Shown: positions 12,401-24,885 of the stretch, one piece after another | How the letters are laid out: each line of letters begins with the position of its first letter | Numbering within the stretch: the first letter of the stretch is position 1 | Source of the DNA: Atrichornis clamosus | Taxonomy: Eukaryota > Chordata > Aves > Passeriformes > Menuridae | Reading direction: 5' to 3' | Assembly (NCBI GenBank): GCA_013400975.1 | Contig: WBMZ01005360.1 | Span: forward strand, 1 to 64,000 | DNA length: 64,000 nucleotides | Position numbers and translations under genes: made by a program | Notes under the pieces: model-generated | Seen by the model: only the letters and a program-made list of their open reading frames with translations | Database searches by the model: none | What the model was told of the DNA's origin: nothing

Positions 12401-13564
12401 GGAAAAAGCACCCAGGAAGGAGGTAAGATGCCATTCACCTCCTGAGCAGCCCCTCACCATGACCTGCACCAAGGATCCAAACCAGCAGAAGGAAACGAGA
12501 CAGGCAGACCGAGAAGCAGGGGGAAGGTTCAGAGCCGTGTCACAGCTCTCTGCTGTGAAAAGCTGTTTTGTGCCCCTGCAGCGCCAGGGCAGAGGGAGGC
12601 CGACCCTTACACCACCACACACCTGCTGTGCTGCCCAGCACGCCCGAATCCAGAATGTCCCAGCCGTGGGCAGCAGAACTCATCCCACGTGTGCCGGCTC
12701 TTCGAAAGCCATCTCCAGCTGTGGTCATTTGCCCAGTGGGGAAGAAGCCGAACAAGGCTGATTAATGATAAAAATCCATGTCTTTTTTAAAATTTATTTT
12801 TAGTTCAAAGTGAATCACAACTTCCTGCCCTTCCCTCTCCCCTCCTGCGAAGACAGAAGTACCTCCAGAGCAACTTTTTTTTTGTTGAAGCATCGAAGTG
12901 TAACACATTTCAACTGCTGCTGATACAGGTTTTACAGTGATGACTGTCAGAGAGAGATTGTTTGTGCAACTCCTTAAGGAGCAAAAAGGAAAAATCCCTC
13001 CTACAAATGCAAATAAACTTTTGGAATGTAAACAGGTAACACAGACAATTACTGCATTACCAGAAGTATTATGCATTTAGTATTATGCATTTCTCAAACA
13101 GTTGAACGTAACACTTTACAACACGTATTTGATATGACCTAATCATACTATGAAGGGAGACTGTGTACCCTGTCAGAGTAACCAAGTACCCCTAGAAGAT
13201 AATCATTCCTGCCATAACCTACAGATGCATTTGACAATATTGATGCCAAAAAAGGAGGGCCTAGTTTAATTTCACCCATGCTCTGCCGCTTTTGATGCGT
13301 GGCTTAATTCACTCAATACATTTTATAAAGGTATGTAAACAGTTTTGATTTAAAGACAAGAAAGATTTAAATGAAATTAACAGATCTGGACTGGTCAATG
13401 TTAATGTCCTCATTAACTCAGATACCTTATTTATCCCTGAGCACCTTAAAATTGTTCCCCCCAAATCTCAGTCAAGAATATGTAACTATTTCACAAGAAT
13501 GTAAAACTGCATTTGGATAAATCTGTGTCTTATAAATCCCATTTTCTTTCACTGATTTAAACAA

Positions 13565-13607
13565 AACATAACAAAACCAAACCAAACCAAATCAAACCAA
13601 ACCAAAC
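13565..13607. repeat. (AAACC)n pentanucleotide microsatellite
   Basis: About seven imperfect AAACC units with AAATC and ATAAC variants. It lies about 200 bases beyond the PDIA5 polyadenylation signals. Confidence 0.88.
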
Positions 13608-13795
13608 TGTGTCCTCTCCCTTTTGTTTTTTACACATACTGCAATACCTTAACAAAAATTTCACCCTAACAAACATCATCACCTACAGACACACTACAGA
13701 CTACAAAAATATTGCATAGGAGTGTCAGTGGGCATAGTCTCCCAACATGAGAGAAAATGCTAAGTTTTCTTTAAAACATTATGGCAACATTCTAA

Positions 13796-13801
13796 TTTAT
13801 T
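13796..13801 (-). terminator. Polyadenylation signal AATAAA, distal
   Basis: This second canonical hexamer in transcript orientation lies 33 bases beyond the first. It could serve as an alternative signal; the sequence alone does not say which one is used. Confidence 0.5.
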
Positions 13802-13828
13802 TTCTTTTTAAAAATCAAGTGGTTTCAC

Positions 13829-13834
13829 TTTATT
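13829..13834 (-). terminator. Polyadenylation signal AATAAA, proximal
   Basis: On the plus strand this reads TTTATT, so the PDIA5 transcript has AATAAA about 137 bases after the stop codon. It is the first canonical hexamer after the stop and the best candidate for the main cleavage signal. Confidence 0.65.
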
Positions 13835-13970
13835 TCAAAATTGTACAAAATGGCCATGGCTGTTTATAAAAAAAAAGTCTCTGTCTTGAGAATATGTGAA
13901 GTCTCAGGTGCATCAACAAAAGACCTGGAACCATTCACAGTGCAGCGGAAAGCTTCTTTTGAGGCAGAAA

Positions 13971-14051
13971 CTACAATTCATCCTTCTTCTTTCCTACTCT
14001 TTCATGATCTCTTTCTCTCAGGGTTCGCATGAAAGTGGTGAATCCAGACTC
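13971..14051 (-). CDS. PDIA5: PDIA5 terminal coding exon with ER-retention signal
   Basis: The coding part is 81 bases: 26 codons plus a TAG stop. It starts ESGFTTFMRTLRERDHERVG and ends KKKDEL. The acceptor is AAACCAG, and the phase-0 join to the exon ending in ERG gives a sequence collinear with the human C-terminus. The last four residues are a canonical KDEL retrieval signal, which keeps soluble proteins in the endoplasmic reticulum through the KDEL receptor. As I recall it, human PDIA5 ends KEEL, a weaker variant, so the bird terminus is closer to the optimum. Confidence 0.95.
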   Translation of the reverse strand, partial: ESGFTTFMRTLRERDHERVGKKKDEL

Positions 14052-16542
14052 CTGGTTTTGAAGGAAGAAAAATATGGGTCATATTTCTACCAACAAACCA
14101 AAACAATGCATCAATAACACTTTGAGCTTCTGTATCCCAGCAGAATATAAACTACGGAGCAGTTATTTAGCTTCTGTACCCCAGCAGAATATAAACTAAG
14201 GAGCAGTGACTGCTCCTGCACGGCCTCATCGTGCCATGCTCTGGTGCAGTGCTGCTCCACTGCAATGCAAGGGGACAATACCCATGTGCATCCCACATGT
14301 CAAACCTAGAAGAGGTGGGACACAGAGAAAGGCCCTGAAACTCAGGACAAGGTAAAATCTGCCACTAGAAGTGCCATTGATGCCTTTTTGTTGAAAACAG
14401 CCAGAGATTTTCAAGCTGCCTTTGTATGCTACTTGTGTCATTTTGAAAGCAGTTAGTGGATCGTTTGTTCCCTACACACACATTTGCCACTGCTCCTCAT
14501 CCCTTAACAGTTCTGATCATAATGTTCCTCCTTTTCCAAACATTCCGATAATGTAAATTACCTTTTTTTTGAAGTCACAATTAAAATTATTATCAAAAAT
14601 TTCAAACCTGGTTGCCTAGATGCCAGCCTCTGTATTTGAACAACTTATGATTTCTGATTATCTAAGGCTGTTGAATGCCAGCAATTTCCTTTTTCAGGAA
14701 AGCTGTGAACAGAGCTCTCAGGGATTTCAAAAGGCTCGCATGAGTGAAGGTGTGAACACCTGTGCTGGAATACACTGTCTACTGGTACCCCAGCACGGAA
14801 GTTTTTTCTGGGCAAGTAACACTGTTCCCACCCAATCTGACTATTTTTACACTTAAACAATCACAGAACACACCAGTCAAAACTGGTCGTGAAGAGGGAA
14901 AATACCAAAGGTAGAGAGCAAGTAACAGAAGTAAAAGTTTGACTTAAAACTATGTTGGGGAACAACAAAACAAACCAAAAGCAAACCACAAGGCTGGGAA
15001 GCTTTTAGAAGGCTTAACAACAAAACACTCTTCTAAAACTGTTCACTATTCTTCCACTAAAATAAAAGGCAGGCTTCGGCCCTTTGTCACCTGGAGACAT
15101 CTGGCAATCAACACCCCCACGGAAGGCACCGTGCTGAGCACTGCTTACAGCATTACCATGACAAGAGATAACAAACCCTAATACAATGCTGCACAAGCAG
15201 ACGACCGTAGGTCCCCAGGGAGGTGGAAGGGGAACACAGATCCCAACAGCAGAGAGACTGTGATGTTCCTGTTGGGTAATTTTTACCCAAGAAAGGGTTG
15301 GCTGCATGTGGAGGATTAGCTATTCCACTTTCCAGCGTATGGATAAACATCTCCCAACTGCTGTGGTCTCAGAGTACTCCTGTATTGTATATAAATTCTT
15401 TTTATCAGCCACCACAGATCCTTCCTTTCATGTATCATTTCTTTAAGTATGGGTTAGAGATGTGGCTGAAATCTTACTTCAGTTGTTGGCTACTGCACCC
15501 ATCTTTACTTTTAAGAAAAGATGCAGAATTGGAACTAAACACAGTATCCATAACAACGGCTGGATCAGCACCATGAAATGGTAATTACTGGGGTCCAAGT
15601 AAGCTAAAGAAAACTGGGAGGCAAACCTCCAGGAAGACTTCTCTAAGATCCTGGCTAACAGAGAACCTCAGAACTTGGCTTTTTTCTTCATGCTTCTATA
15701 TAATTTTCTGAGCTCTAATAGCAGCAATAACTTTCAGATGAGAATCTTTTCTCAAAATCACTAGATGGCTCAAAGACCCCAAGTTTTTCCTGCAGACCCC
15801 AGGCAATCAATTGCTGCTGAGGAGGTTATGACAAAGAAGGCCCACAAATAATTGAATTGCTCCCTTATTTTCAGGCACTTTACAACCACTGAAGGCATTA
15901 TGCCATTCCTGCCCCCATTTCCTGCACTCATAGAATATAATTAGCTGGCCACAGCAGGACAAAAGAATGAAACTTCAGCCCAGGGGTAGATGGCACGATT
16001 TGTCTTCCCATCCCGAGTGCCAGGAGTGAATCTGATTCAGGGCAAATGAGATATTTACTTTCCCCCAGTCTCCAAAGGACAGCTTTGTCCTGGCTATAAA
16101 ACCAATGGTCTGTCACCACTTGGCAGCCTGGTGGACCTGTAACACGTTTGCAGTGTATGTGCAATCCAGAACTGACAGGAGTAAGTCCTGTATTTTCTGG
16201 CATTTCTGCACTTAGCAGCAGCACATGCAATAAACCCTTCCCTTTCACTCAGTCCAAATTCACTTGCAGACTTCAGCTTAAAGAATAAAATATACAAAGA
16301 GCATTACCAAATCTAATCCTTTTTCCTCTTCTCACATTCTTAAAATAGACCAAGTGTGTTCCTAATGCAGAGATGTACAGGGGTGTGGTACACAATGATT
16401 CATCCACGTAAGACAGTAACAGAGGCAGTTAGACATTCTTCCAGCACGGTAAAAATTTACTCCCCAGTTTTCATTTGCAAGGCAGTACAGGCAGAGGAGA
16501 CTTTGCTCCCTGTACCAGCTGATGACTCTTGCTTTCACTTAC
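14052..16542 (-). other. PDIA5: PDIA5 last intron (about 2.5 kb)
   Basis: The donor is GTAAGT and the acceptor CCAG. The intron holds a 44-base tandem duplication close to the acceptor. I see no other exon, RNA gene or clear repeat in it; the open frames here are short and do not resemble a protein family. Confidence 0.85.
14125..14207. repeat. 44-base-period tandem duplication near the terminal-exon acceptor
   Basis: Two copies of a 39-base core (14125-14163 and 14169-14207) are separated by five bases and differ at only two positions. They lie 74-156 bases upstream of the terminal PDIA5 exon in transcript direction, close to where branch-point and pyrimidine-tract signals operate. Confidence 0.9.
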
Positions 16543-16677
16543 CCCTCTTTCTCCAGTATATTTTTCCACAAATTTCCCGTAGTTGTAATAGTTGAAGGTG
16601 GGGTATCCATCAACCCCCTCTTGCTTACAGAGGTCGTGATTCTGTCCTTTGGCACAGTCCACTGCAGCATAGGCGAT
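16543..16677 (-). CDS. PDIA5: PDIA5 exon: second half of the CPHC thioredoxin domain
   Basis: This 135-base, 45-codon exon begins and ends in phase 0. It starts IAYAAVDCAKGQNHDLCKQE and continues with GVDGYPTFNYYNYGK, which contains the cis-proline, and ends EKYTGERG. The acceptor is GTTTCAG and the donor GTAAGT. The extra cysteine pair (VDC and DLC) also occurs in the human protein. An open frame continues past the donor for about 24 codons into the intron, but that part does not resemble the family and the strong donor marks the true end. Confidence 0.96.
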
Positions 16678-19600
16678 CTGAAACACAGGAGATCACACTG
16701 AGGCAGGACAACACAAAGCAAGATCCCACTTCACGGTGATACTGTTGCAGCTTCTCCTTAACACTGAGACAGAGCCAAGTCTCCTGCCAAACACGCAATG
16801 GCTTCTGCAAGGGCCCAGCTGTGGAGGGAGAGCGGAGGGCGGTCATCACCTGACCTGTGCAGCTGCATGGTATGTTCACCTCACAAAGCAGCATATCACC
16901 TTCCCAGCCTCCCTGCTGAGCTCTGCATTAGACTCCAAACAGGAAATCCACAGGATGTGCCAGAAAAACCAAACCCAAGCACAGTGGCCACAGCTCTGTC
17001 ACGCTGCAGTATTTTTCCTCCACTTTGGTTTGAAGTGATGAACAGTGCTGGTGACTTTGGTGACACTGATGACCCACCAAACCCAACCTCCTTCCTGTGG
17101 CATGGCTAATGCTCAGAAAAGTTACCAAACATGGCTGGCTACTTATGCAGGCTATTAATAGATTAATGATTTCTACTCCAAATAGCTTTTGTAAACTCCA
17201 TGCAGTTCTTCCAAGGTCAAACGGGGAGGGGTGAGAGGCCAGAGCATCATCTACCAAGCAGTGCACACAGGGAAGAAGGCTGCTTGCTTACAATCTCACC
17301 CTGGGTTTGTATTTCCCTTCTTGTCCTTTTTCAATCTATCCTTTGAGGAGGGGACTGTAAGGTATGAGCAGCCATTAGCAGAGTGGGATTTACTTCCTTT
17401 TGAAACCTCTAGATGCTACTGTCACACAGACAAACCCCGAGTAGGAAAGAGCCTGCCATGCCCTCAGCCTGTTGGCAGTGAAGCAACACCCTTCATCCCT
17501 GCCCAACTCCACACGGGCAGGGTGAGGAAGCACAGCCCCACAGCCCCAGAGCACCAGCTCTGAACAGTCACGACCTGACTCTGTGAAGTACTGAGGAGGG
17601 GCTGCCCTTGACATTTTTGATGTGAAATAAAATGCGATTCATAGGCTTCTACTCAGGGCAACTGAGCCCTGTGCTGTGATTTCACCCTGACTGTTCCCGC
17701 GAGCAGCAGCTCCGGCTCTGCCTTCACAGCCCAACACAGGCTCTGCTGAAAAGCAAGCAGGTTAAAGTACAACCTATGTAAAAACCCCACACAAATCAGA
17801 GGAATGACTTTTTGCAGCTGTGGGTTACAATTTATCAAGTGCTAATTTAATACCAGACACACCCTAATTTGAAATTTCCCTTCCACAAGCCTCCTTCACA
17901 TAGCTGATCAAGATACCTTTTGCTTGCATGACTTTAGGGTTGCAGTTGAACTGTTCTTCCATAATTAAAAGATCACTTAATATTCCACAATGCCCTCCCG
18001 TTTCATGGTGACACTGTCAAAACGAGAAAACCTGAGCTCATTATCCAAGCAGTAATTAAAGAGATTGGCAAAGCCAACTTCAGTTAATTTGCTGGTTTTA
18101 TTTTGGCTTTGAAAGCCTGACAAGACAATACTCAGTAAGATCTTGCTTGGGTCTGTCTTCAAGTGGAAAGCACTAGATAAAGTGAACAGTGTTCTTACCT
18201 TAAATATTTTGTTTCTGTTTTCTGATTTTAAACATTAATAAGGCTATTATAGAATCAGGACTCTTGAGAGCTGTTGAAAACATGTATGATTCCTTTTTTT
18301 TTTTCTTTTTGTAAACACAAAGACTCCTACACATTCAGGGCCAATTTAAATGAAAGGTTAGGAATAATAAACTGCAAAAGAGTTTCATCAAAGTATTTAT
18401 GCCTTCCTGACCTTAGCAGCCAGCCAAAATTTAGAGCTCTGTTGGCTACTTCTGCGTAAAGGAAGGCTTAGAATGGAGACAAACATTTATTTCATGACAC
18501 ATTGAAGCATGACACTTTGTTGTATTAAGGCAGAAAGAATCCTAGAAATCCTGGTTCCCTAAAAACTGGAAGAATTAAAAAAAAAAAATTTTTCTTCTCA
18601 CTGCTCTAAATATCACACAGGGAGACATTACAGCCAGAAAAGGGGAAGGTATGCAAGTACTCATCAGGATCTTAGCAGCTGGTCTGAGGCATGAAACTGT
18701 TGTGACTGATGACCCATCTGTTCTTAGTGTCTTGGAGATTAGGAAAATTAGCTTTTAGTACACCGGAAGGAAAAGAAGCCCTCTTTATCTGTACCTCTTT
18801 GGAAACATCTAAACTGGCACTGGTTGGAGTGAAGAGTCCAATATAATTTACAGAAGGCTTTTGTGAGAACAGCCCCCAGTGAGGAGAGGGTGCAGTGCAG
18901 GAGTGGAATGCTTTAAGCCACTGTTAACCTTGTTCAGCACATCTTTACCTGTTGCCTCAAAAGAGATGACTGATGGACTTTAAGGAGGTGGCTTCTCACA
19001 GAAATGCTCAGTAGCCTCGAGATACAGCTCTCCTCGGCAGCACACGGAAACCTGAGCTGGTCCACCTGTGCATTCATTGTGCACACGAAGATCCCAGTCT
19101 AAGTCTAAGCCACATTAGCCCAATGCTGTGTCTAATCTATCAGGCCTAATGGCACATCCGGAGCAGCGTTTGGAGGCCGTGTCCGTGGTCTGTCGCTGTC
19201 CACAATGCTCCTCGTGCAAGCTCCCCCACAGCCCCACGGACCCACTGCTGCTCCTGCAAACACCACTGGGAGCCCAGCTCTTCAGAACACACACATTTGG
19301 TTATTTTTACAGCCAGAGAAGAGGAATGGCCATTTTCAAAAGCCTTGTAACTCATACAGACATGAACAAAATTTCATAGAGAAACATCTAATTCCCAAGA
19401 CTGTATCTGAGGCTGCATTTCAATGCCTGCTGCCAACAGTGGCTGAGTAAGAGTACTTAGGAGAGCTTGAGTGATTACTTTAGAGTGGAAATGTTAAGGC
19501 AGCCTAAATATAGAGGTTGCTACCATCTCTGTGCACTCATTATCATAGCATCACAGTCCTAATTGTCTTGCCTGTCTCACAGCGGAAGATCAAATATAGT

Positions 19601-20336
19601 GCAGTGCGAGAATTGAAAAGTAATGCTGGAAAACACTTGCAGCAAAACACACTTCTGGACTGAGGACCAATTCTCATCTCAATTCTATCAACTGAAGACA
19701 GCAGAACTCTGAGACACACCAGGATTTCAGCAAATAGCACTGATGCCCTTTGCTTCTTTTGTTTGTTTTTTCATGGACCATGAATACTGAACTCCATTGC
19801 TGGTAGAGGTGTGTCCTACTGAAGTGAATTCCACATGGCTCTACTGAAAGGCTGCATGTAAAAAGATGCAGCCCACAAAAAGGAAGGCTTTGTTTAGAGT
19901 CCTGGCTCAAGTGAGCAGTGATACACTGTAGGGAGAGTTTCCCCTCATTCTCAATCCTCTTAGCAACAGTCAGTTTTTCTGCATGACTAAAGAAGGAAAC
20001 TGAGTCAGGAAAAATAACAACCAAAAAAACCTCAGTTGAAATATGGTTGAAGACTTCTGGAGAATATTCCTCTCAGAATTGATCTTCATATTGAATTACC
20101 AGCAACAAGTTACATAGAACTTCACTGGAAAGCACAGGTTAGCACGACCTACATGCTTTGACCTCCAAACCCACTAACCAGGAACTGCAGACAAATTAAA
20201 CGTAAGACATCCATGATATGTATCCAGGAGCCAAGACACTTGGCATCACCTCTCACAAATTCCCTCTCATCGAGAGGGGAAAACCCTCTAAAAATCTGTG
20301 AGAGAAAGAAACTCTGCTAACACTGGTCTAACACTT

Positions 20337-20361
20337 ATGTGTGTGTGTGTGTGTGTGTGTT
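20337..20361. repeat. (GT)n microsatellite
   Basis: An uninterrupted alternating GT run of about 12 units lies within a PDIA5 intron. It is likely length-polymorphic. Confidence 0.92.
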
Positions 20362-23300
20362 TATGTCCATTATGGAAAAATCCAGTGCAACAGCTTTCAG
20401 AAGGAAAGACTGATTTTATGGAGATTTTGATTGTTAGGGCTAAAATTTAATTTCTTGAGCTTTCCTCTAACCAGAGGGGAAAATCCACTGAAAAAACATT
20501 TCAGGGAGAAAAAGCTGTAAGTGCTATATCTGCAACATGCACAAAACTCCACGGGATTATGGATTCTCTATAACCCAAAGCTGTGCTGCCTTAGATATTG
20601 ACAATACATCATTATATACAAGTCCTTTCCCCAGAGCCAGTGCTGTTCAGGTCTATCACCAGCCTGTTCAGTAGCTGTAGCAGGAATAGAAACTTTATCA
20701 AATGAAAAGATAATCAATCAGAGACTGTGGACCCCAGAGGAAGTTTCTTGGAGTACATCCAACTTCCGTAATTTTATTGGTAATTCCTCACAACTGGTAT
20801 GCAGCCTATAATAATTAATAATATCAGGTGAGTATGTTTAATAATGCATAAAAATGTTAGCAACAGCAAAAACAATAACCCCACCAAATTAGTATGCATT
20901 TCTCCATAGTATAGGTTTATATTACTCTAGAAACATCTGGGACTGGAAAATACCTTTACCTGAAAAAGGAAGTACCACAACGTTCCATGGTTTTTTTCTA
21001 GAAAACTGGGAGCTTAAATACAGAGTTGCAAACTTAACTCTGCATGGCAATGGAACGTGAGCAGTGTATGACCAGCTCTGAAGAGCTCTAAGGAAAAAGA
21101 GCATGGCAGATTTTTCAGATGAAGAGGGCTGATCACAAACGCTGAGCTGCTGCAAAAATCAGGACTCTTCATTTAGGTGCTCAAATAGAAGTGGAGCTAT
21201 GCTGAAAATGTGACCACTGATCTCCATGTGCCCCAACGGCAACAGAAGGGTGGTACCTTATTTTGTGACTGTTGGAAGGAAAAATAAGTACTTGCAGTAT
21301 AATCTAATCATACATCAGGAGTCACAGTTTTCCAAGAGAATTATGAAGCAACTTCTTGCTCTAGAGGGATCTTACAGGTAAGAAACACAATTACACCCAA
21401 CAGTTCAAACAGATGTGTAGAAAATTGAAAGTGGGATCCCTTGACCTTCCAGGTAACTCCTCCTTTCTGTTCTTAAAGCTCTTTCTTTTTAACAGTTTGT
21501 CTCCCAGTCACATGATGGTATAGTAAAAATACCCCCTGCAGTCCTAGTTGCTCTCTTTTTAAAATATGTGCTGCCACACACTGGTTTATTGATTCAAGGA
21601 AATAAATCTCTGCTAGAGCTAATATTGACTTTTGTTATGAAAATGGAAGTGAATAGCTAACTGAATATTGATTTGAGAGAGGAATGATATTTGATAAGCT
21701 TAAAAAAAGTAAAAACAAAATTGCAGCATGGAAATAAATGCTTCCAACCAACATTTTAAAAGTATAGTCAATTCCAGATGACAATTACCTGATTACTACA
21801 AAAAAAGCCTGTTGTTGGCACATGTCTTAAAAGCACCTGTAAATAAGACAGATGTGCATTCTTCCCTGTGATTACTCCACAGGTTTCTATTTATATCACC
21901 TGTTCTGGATCCTGTTAGGAGCCGGTCTGCTAAAGCTTGTTGAGCTACTGTTCCCAAAGTGAGAGGCCTTGCAAATGGGAGGTTCATTATTAGTTGCCCA
22001 GGTGTGCCATGGCAGCACTACCTGAGCTGCAGTTCATCCGCTGTTCTCAAAGAAGGCCTGTTTGCAAAGGGGACATCCATTAGCAGGCACCAAGATGTAC
22101 AGTGCTAACATCACCATATTTAATGAGTCTAATTAAAAAGAAATTCAACACATGCTTTTTAAGCAAATAGGGATCAAATTCCTTGCCAAACTAAAATATT
22201 AACTCATTTGGATAACTCTGTATGGTCATTTGGTTGCTATAATCATTTTAAACTATGGTTCACAATACACATTGGGGACCCCCCAGTTTCACTGCTGTCT
22301 GGCAGCCCCCCACTAACACCCCAGCTCACCCCATTTGCTGCACCCTCTCCAGCAATCTTCGCCACAGCTCTTCCTGTAGGAACTCACTAGAACCCAGCTG
22401 TGGTGCTCTGATTTGGGTCAGTGCATTTGTACAGGAATGGTCTCCAGTGAAAATGAGGAAGATTGGTCAAAGAGCAGCCCCTTTGCAGAAGTGCCAGAGA
22501 TTTGTTACCCAGAGGCCTTGAGGAATCAAGAGCTTTCCTTCAGCAAATCCAAGCTGGAACATCACAAATCAGTTCCTTCAAGCTGAACTTTAGGATCAGC
22601 CAAAAGGCAGAATGCAGATTTTTTAAAGGTTTAATTTTCAAGAGACTGTGGAGAAGTTACTGAACATGCCTTCCTGCTCCTCAATATGTTCAGCGAAGTG
22701 ACAACCCTCACATTTGCATTTTCTGACATACACTGGTCACTGCCAGAACTTGAGCTGTGGGGCCCTGGTCAAAGGCTTTCCCCTGGCAGCTGTATGCAAA
22801 GACCACTTCACCCCGAGGTAAGAATGCTCCAGATGCCTTTTTTTTTCCCCTGCCTTTTTTTCCTTTAAATAACTGAAACAACACACCCGCTGCCACTGGA
22901 CTCCCGGCTGATCTGGTCCTACTGGCACTGAATTTCACCAGGTAGGTGGAAAGAAGCAGAGGCTCTGGTCTGTGAGTCTCACCCCGAGCTGTGTTTTGCA
23001 GCAGCCACACGACTGCCCCAGGCCAGCGAGCAGGCTCGGGATTCTTGCTAAAACCACCAGCAGTGATGTGGCCCACGACAGCTGACATTTGGGGCCCGTG
23101 TTCCTCGCAGTGCATTTTTAAACTCCAACTCCAGCAGAGCAGATGATGAAAAAGTACAGAGCATTACACACAGCCCCGGGGGAGGGGGGCTTCTGAGCCA
23201 AACCACCCCCTTAGAGTCAATCTCCAGAGCCAGAGACACGTATTTAACAGCTTCAAGCTCTGCTCATCTTCAAAATTCCAATGTAAAGACTCAAAGTCTC

Positions 23301-24535
23301 CCAAAGGATACCTTTCAAGATACCATTTATAACCAATTCAAGGCTGGAATGTTTTTGATTGTTCTTTGGCTTCTGCAGGATTAAATGTTTAATTAAAAGA
23401 CCCCTCTTTTTGAAAAGAAGATAGAGTTTAAATGCTACCATACTCTGTCAAGTGAAAAACCTTTCTCCAGGGGAGAAAAAGGACACTACTACAGAAAAGT
23501 AGTGAAAAGACACTACTATTAAAAATGAAAATTAGTAATCTTGCCCTGTTTTTGAAAGAAGAAATACTTCTTTTCTCTTAAGCAGTGATTTTATACAAGT
23601 TTGAAACCCTACAGCACTACAAATTACTTTGAAAGCTCAGTCCAGTTTGAAACATGGGAACATGCCCCATGCTGCTTGTGGGAACAGTGATGTGCCCTTC
23701 TAAAGTCTTGAACAGGTTTGTTTCCTTTTCCACAATGGCACAAACTGGCAGCAAGAAGCACCTTGGCAGGTTATAGCTGTACACAATTAAATAGAGCTCC
23801 CAACATAATCAATCCCTGGCACTTTCATAAGTCATTGGGGTGGAATAACATCATTCTCCCTAACTGCACACACCTCTTTAAAACTGTACCAGCCTTAATA
23901 TTCCCTACTGGCTCTCCGGTTCCAACTCATTACATTTTATATCTCCCCACTTCAGCCTTAAACTGAAGTCAGGAGTTGCAACCGTCAATCACTGCTCTGC
24001 TCTTGGAGTCTTTTCATAACCTGCAGTCGGAAGGAAAAGCTTCCCAGGCCTGCATTTCCCACCACCACCATGTCCAGCTCACTGTGCCATGACTCAAATT
24101 GCTTGTTAATACATCCTGGGGCTCTAATAAGCAAGTTTCACATTGTTTGGCACATTTGTTTCATCTCCTCTGACTGAAATTTTAATGAGTTTAGGAAAGA
24201 GAGACTTCATTGGGAACTACCAGGGAAGTGGGAAAACAAGGATATTTTCTCAGAGATCTTGGAAACAAAAAAGTAACCAAAAGGCAACTGAGCAAACTAA
24301 TTTACAGCAGTATGAGAATTAAAAGCTGCATGCCTCTGAATCTTCCGTGTGCCAGAGGGCAGAAGTGATGAGACTCCTAATTTATGCAGTCAGTGATACA
24401 AGAATGATTTGTTTCTTGTCAATCTGATGTATCTTCTGTGAGTTACAGAACAAGAGGAAAAGAAAAAAAAATTACAAAAATTCTTCTGTTATGGAGTTCA
24501 ACTGTTACAGAATTACCTCTTCATTTAGAAAAGTA

Positions 24536-24885
24536 CATAGAATAGAATAAACTATTTCAGTTGGATGGCACCTACAAGGATCATCCAGTCCAGCTGCCTG
24601 ACCAATTCAGAGCTGACCAAAGTTAAACTCTGTTTTTAAGGACATTGTCCAAATGTCCCTTAAACACTCACAGGCTCAGGGCATTGACCACCTCTCTACA
24701 GAAGCCTGTTCCAAGGATTGACCACCCTCTTGGTAAAGAAGTGTTTCCTAGCATGCTGCCAGAACCTCCCCTGGCACAGCTTTGAACTCATGGTTCTCAT
24801 GGTGTCCTATCACTGGGTTCCAGAGGGAAGATCTCAGCACCTCCCTCTCTGGTGCTCACCTCTCCTCAGGAAGGTGTAGAGAGCA
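24536..24885 (-). mobile_element. CR1 LINE 3' fragment, antisense on the plus strand
   Basis: On the plus strand this reads as the reverse complement of a bird CR1 3' end: a degenerate AGAATAGAATAAACT terminus, GGATCATCCAGTCCAGCTGC, then the segments about clearing the first few hundred bases of the CR1 tail (for example GGTAAAGAAGTGTTTCCTA). It lies in the same orientation as PDIA5 inside an intron. It is 5'-truncated as is usual for CR1 and carries no usable reading frame. Confidence 0.85.

Larger units (their letters stand above)
6311..13795. other. Intergenic stretch downstream of PDIA5
   Basis: The contents that can be named are a SINE-like fossil at about 6790-7040, a poly(A) run at 9468-9484 and a pentanucleotide repeat at 13565-13607. 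Overlapping 205- and 191-codon frames at 7503-8120 lie on opposite strands of the same GC-richer patch and look like chance. ATTA-rich patches near 8560-8910 and 12130-12400 could be regulatory, but this cannot be shown from one sequence. Confidence 0.65.
13796..13970 (-). other. PDIA5: PDIA5 3' untranslated region
   Basis: The stretch downstream of the TAG stop holds no continuing frame and contains two AATAAA signals in transcript orientation about 137 and 170 bases after the stop. This suggests a short 3' UTR of roughly 150-200 bases. The exact cleavage site cannot be read from the sequence, so the left limit is set at the second signal and may extend some tens of bases further left. Confidence 0.7.

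Noticed and set aside
14125..14207. CRISPR-like direct repeat
   Set aside because: Only two copies with a five-base spacer in a vertebrate intron; it is a simple tandem duplication.
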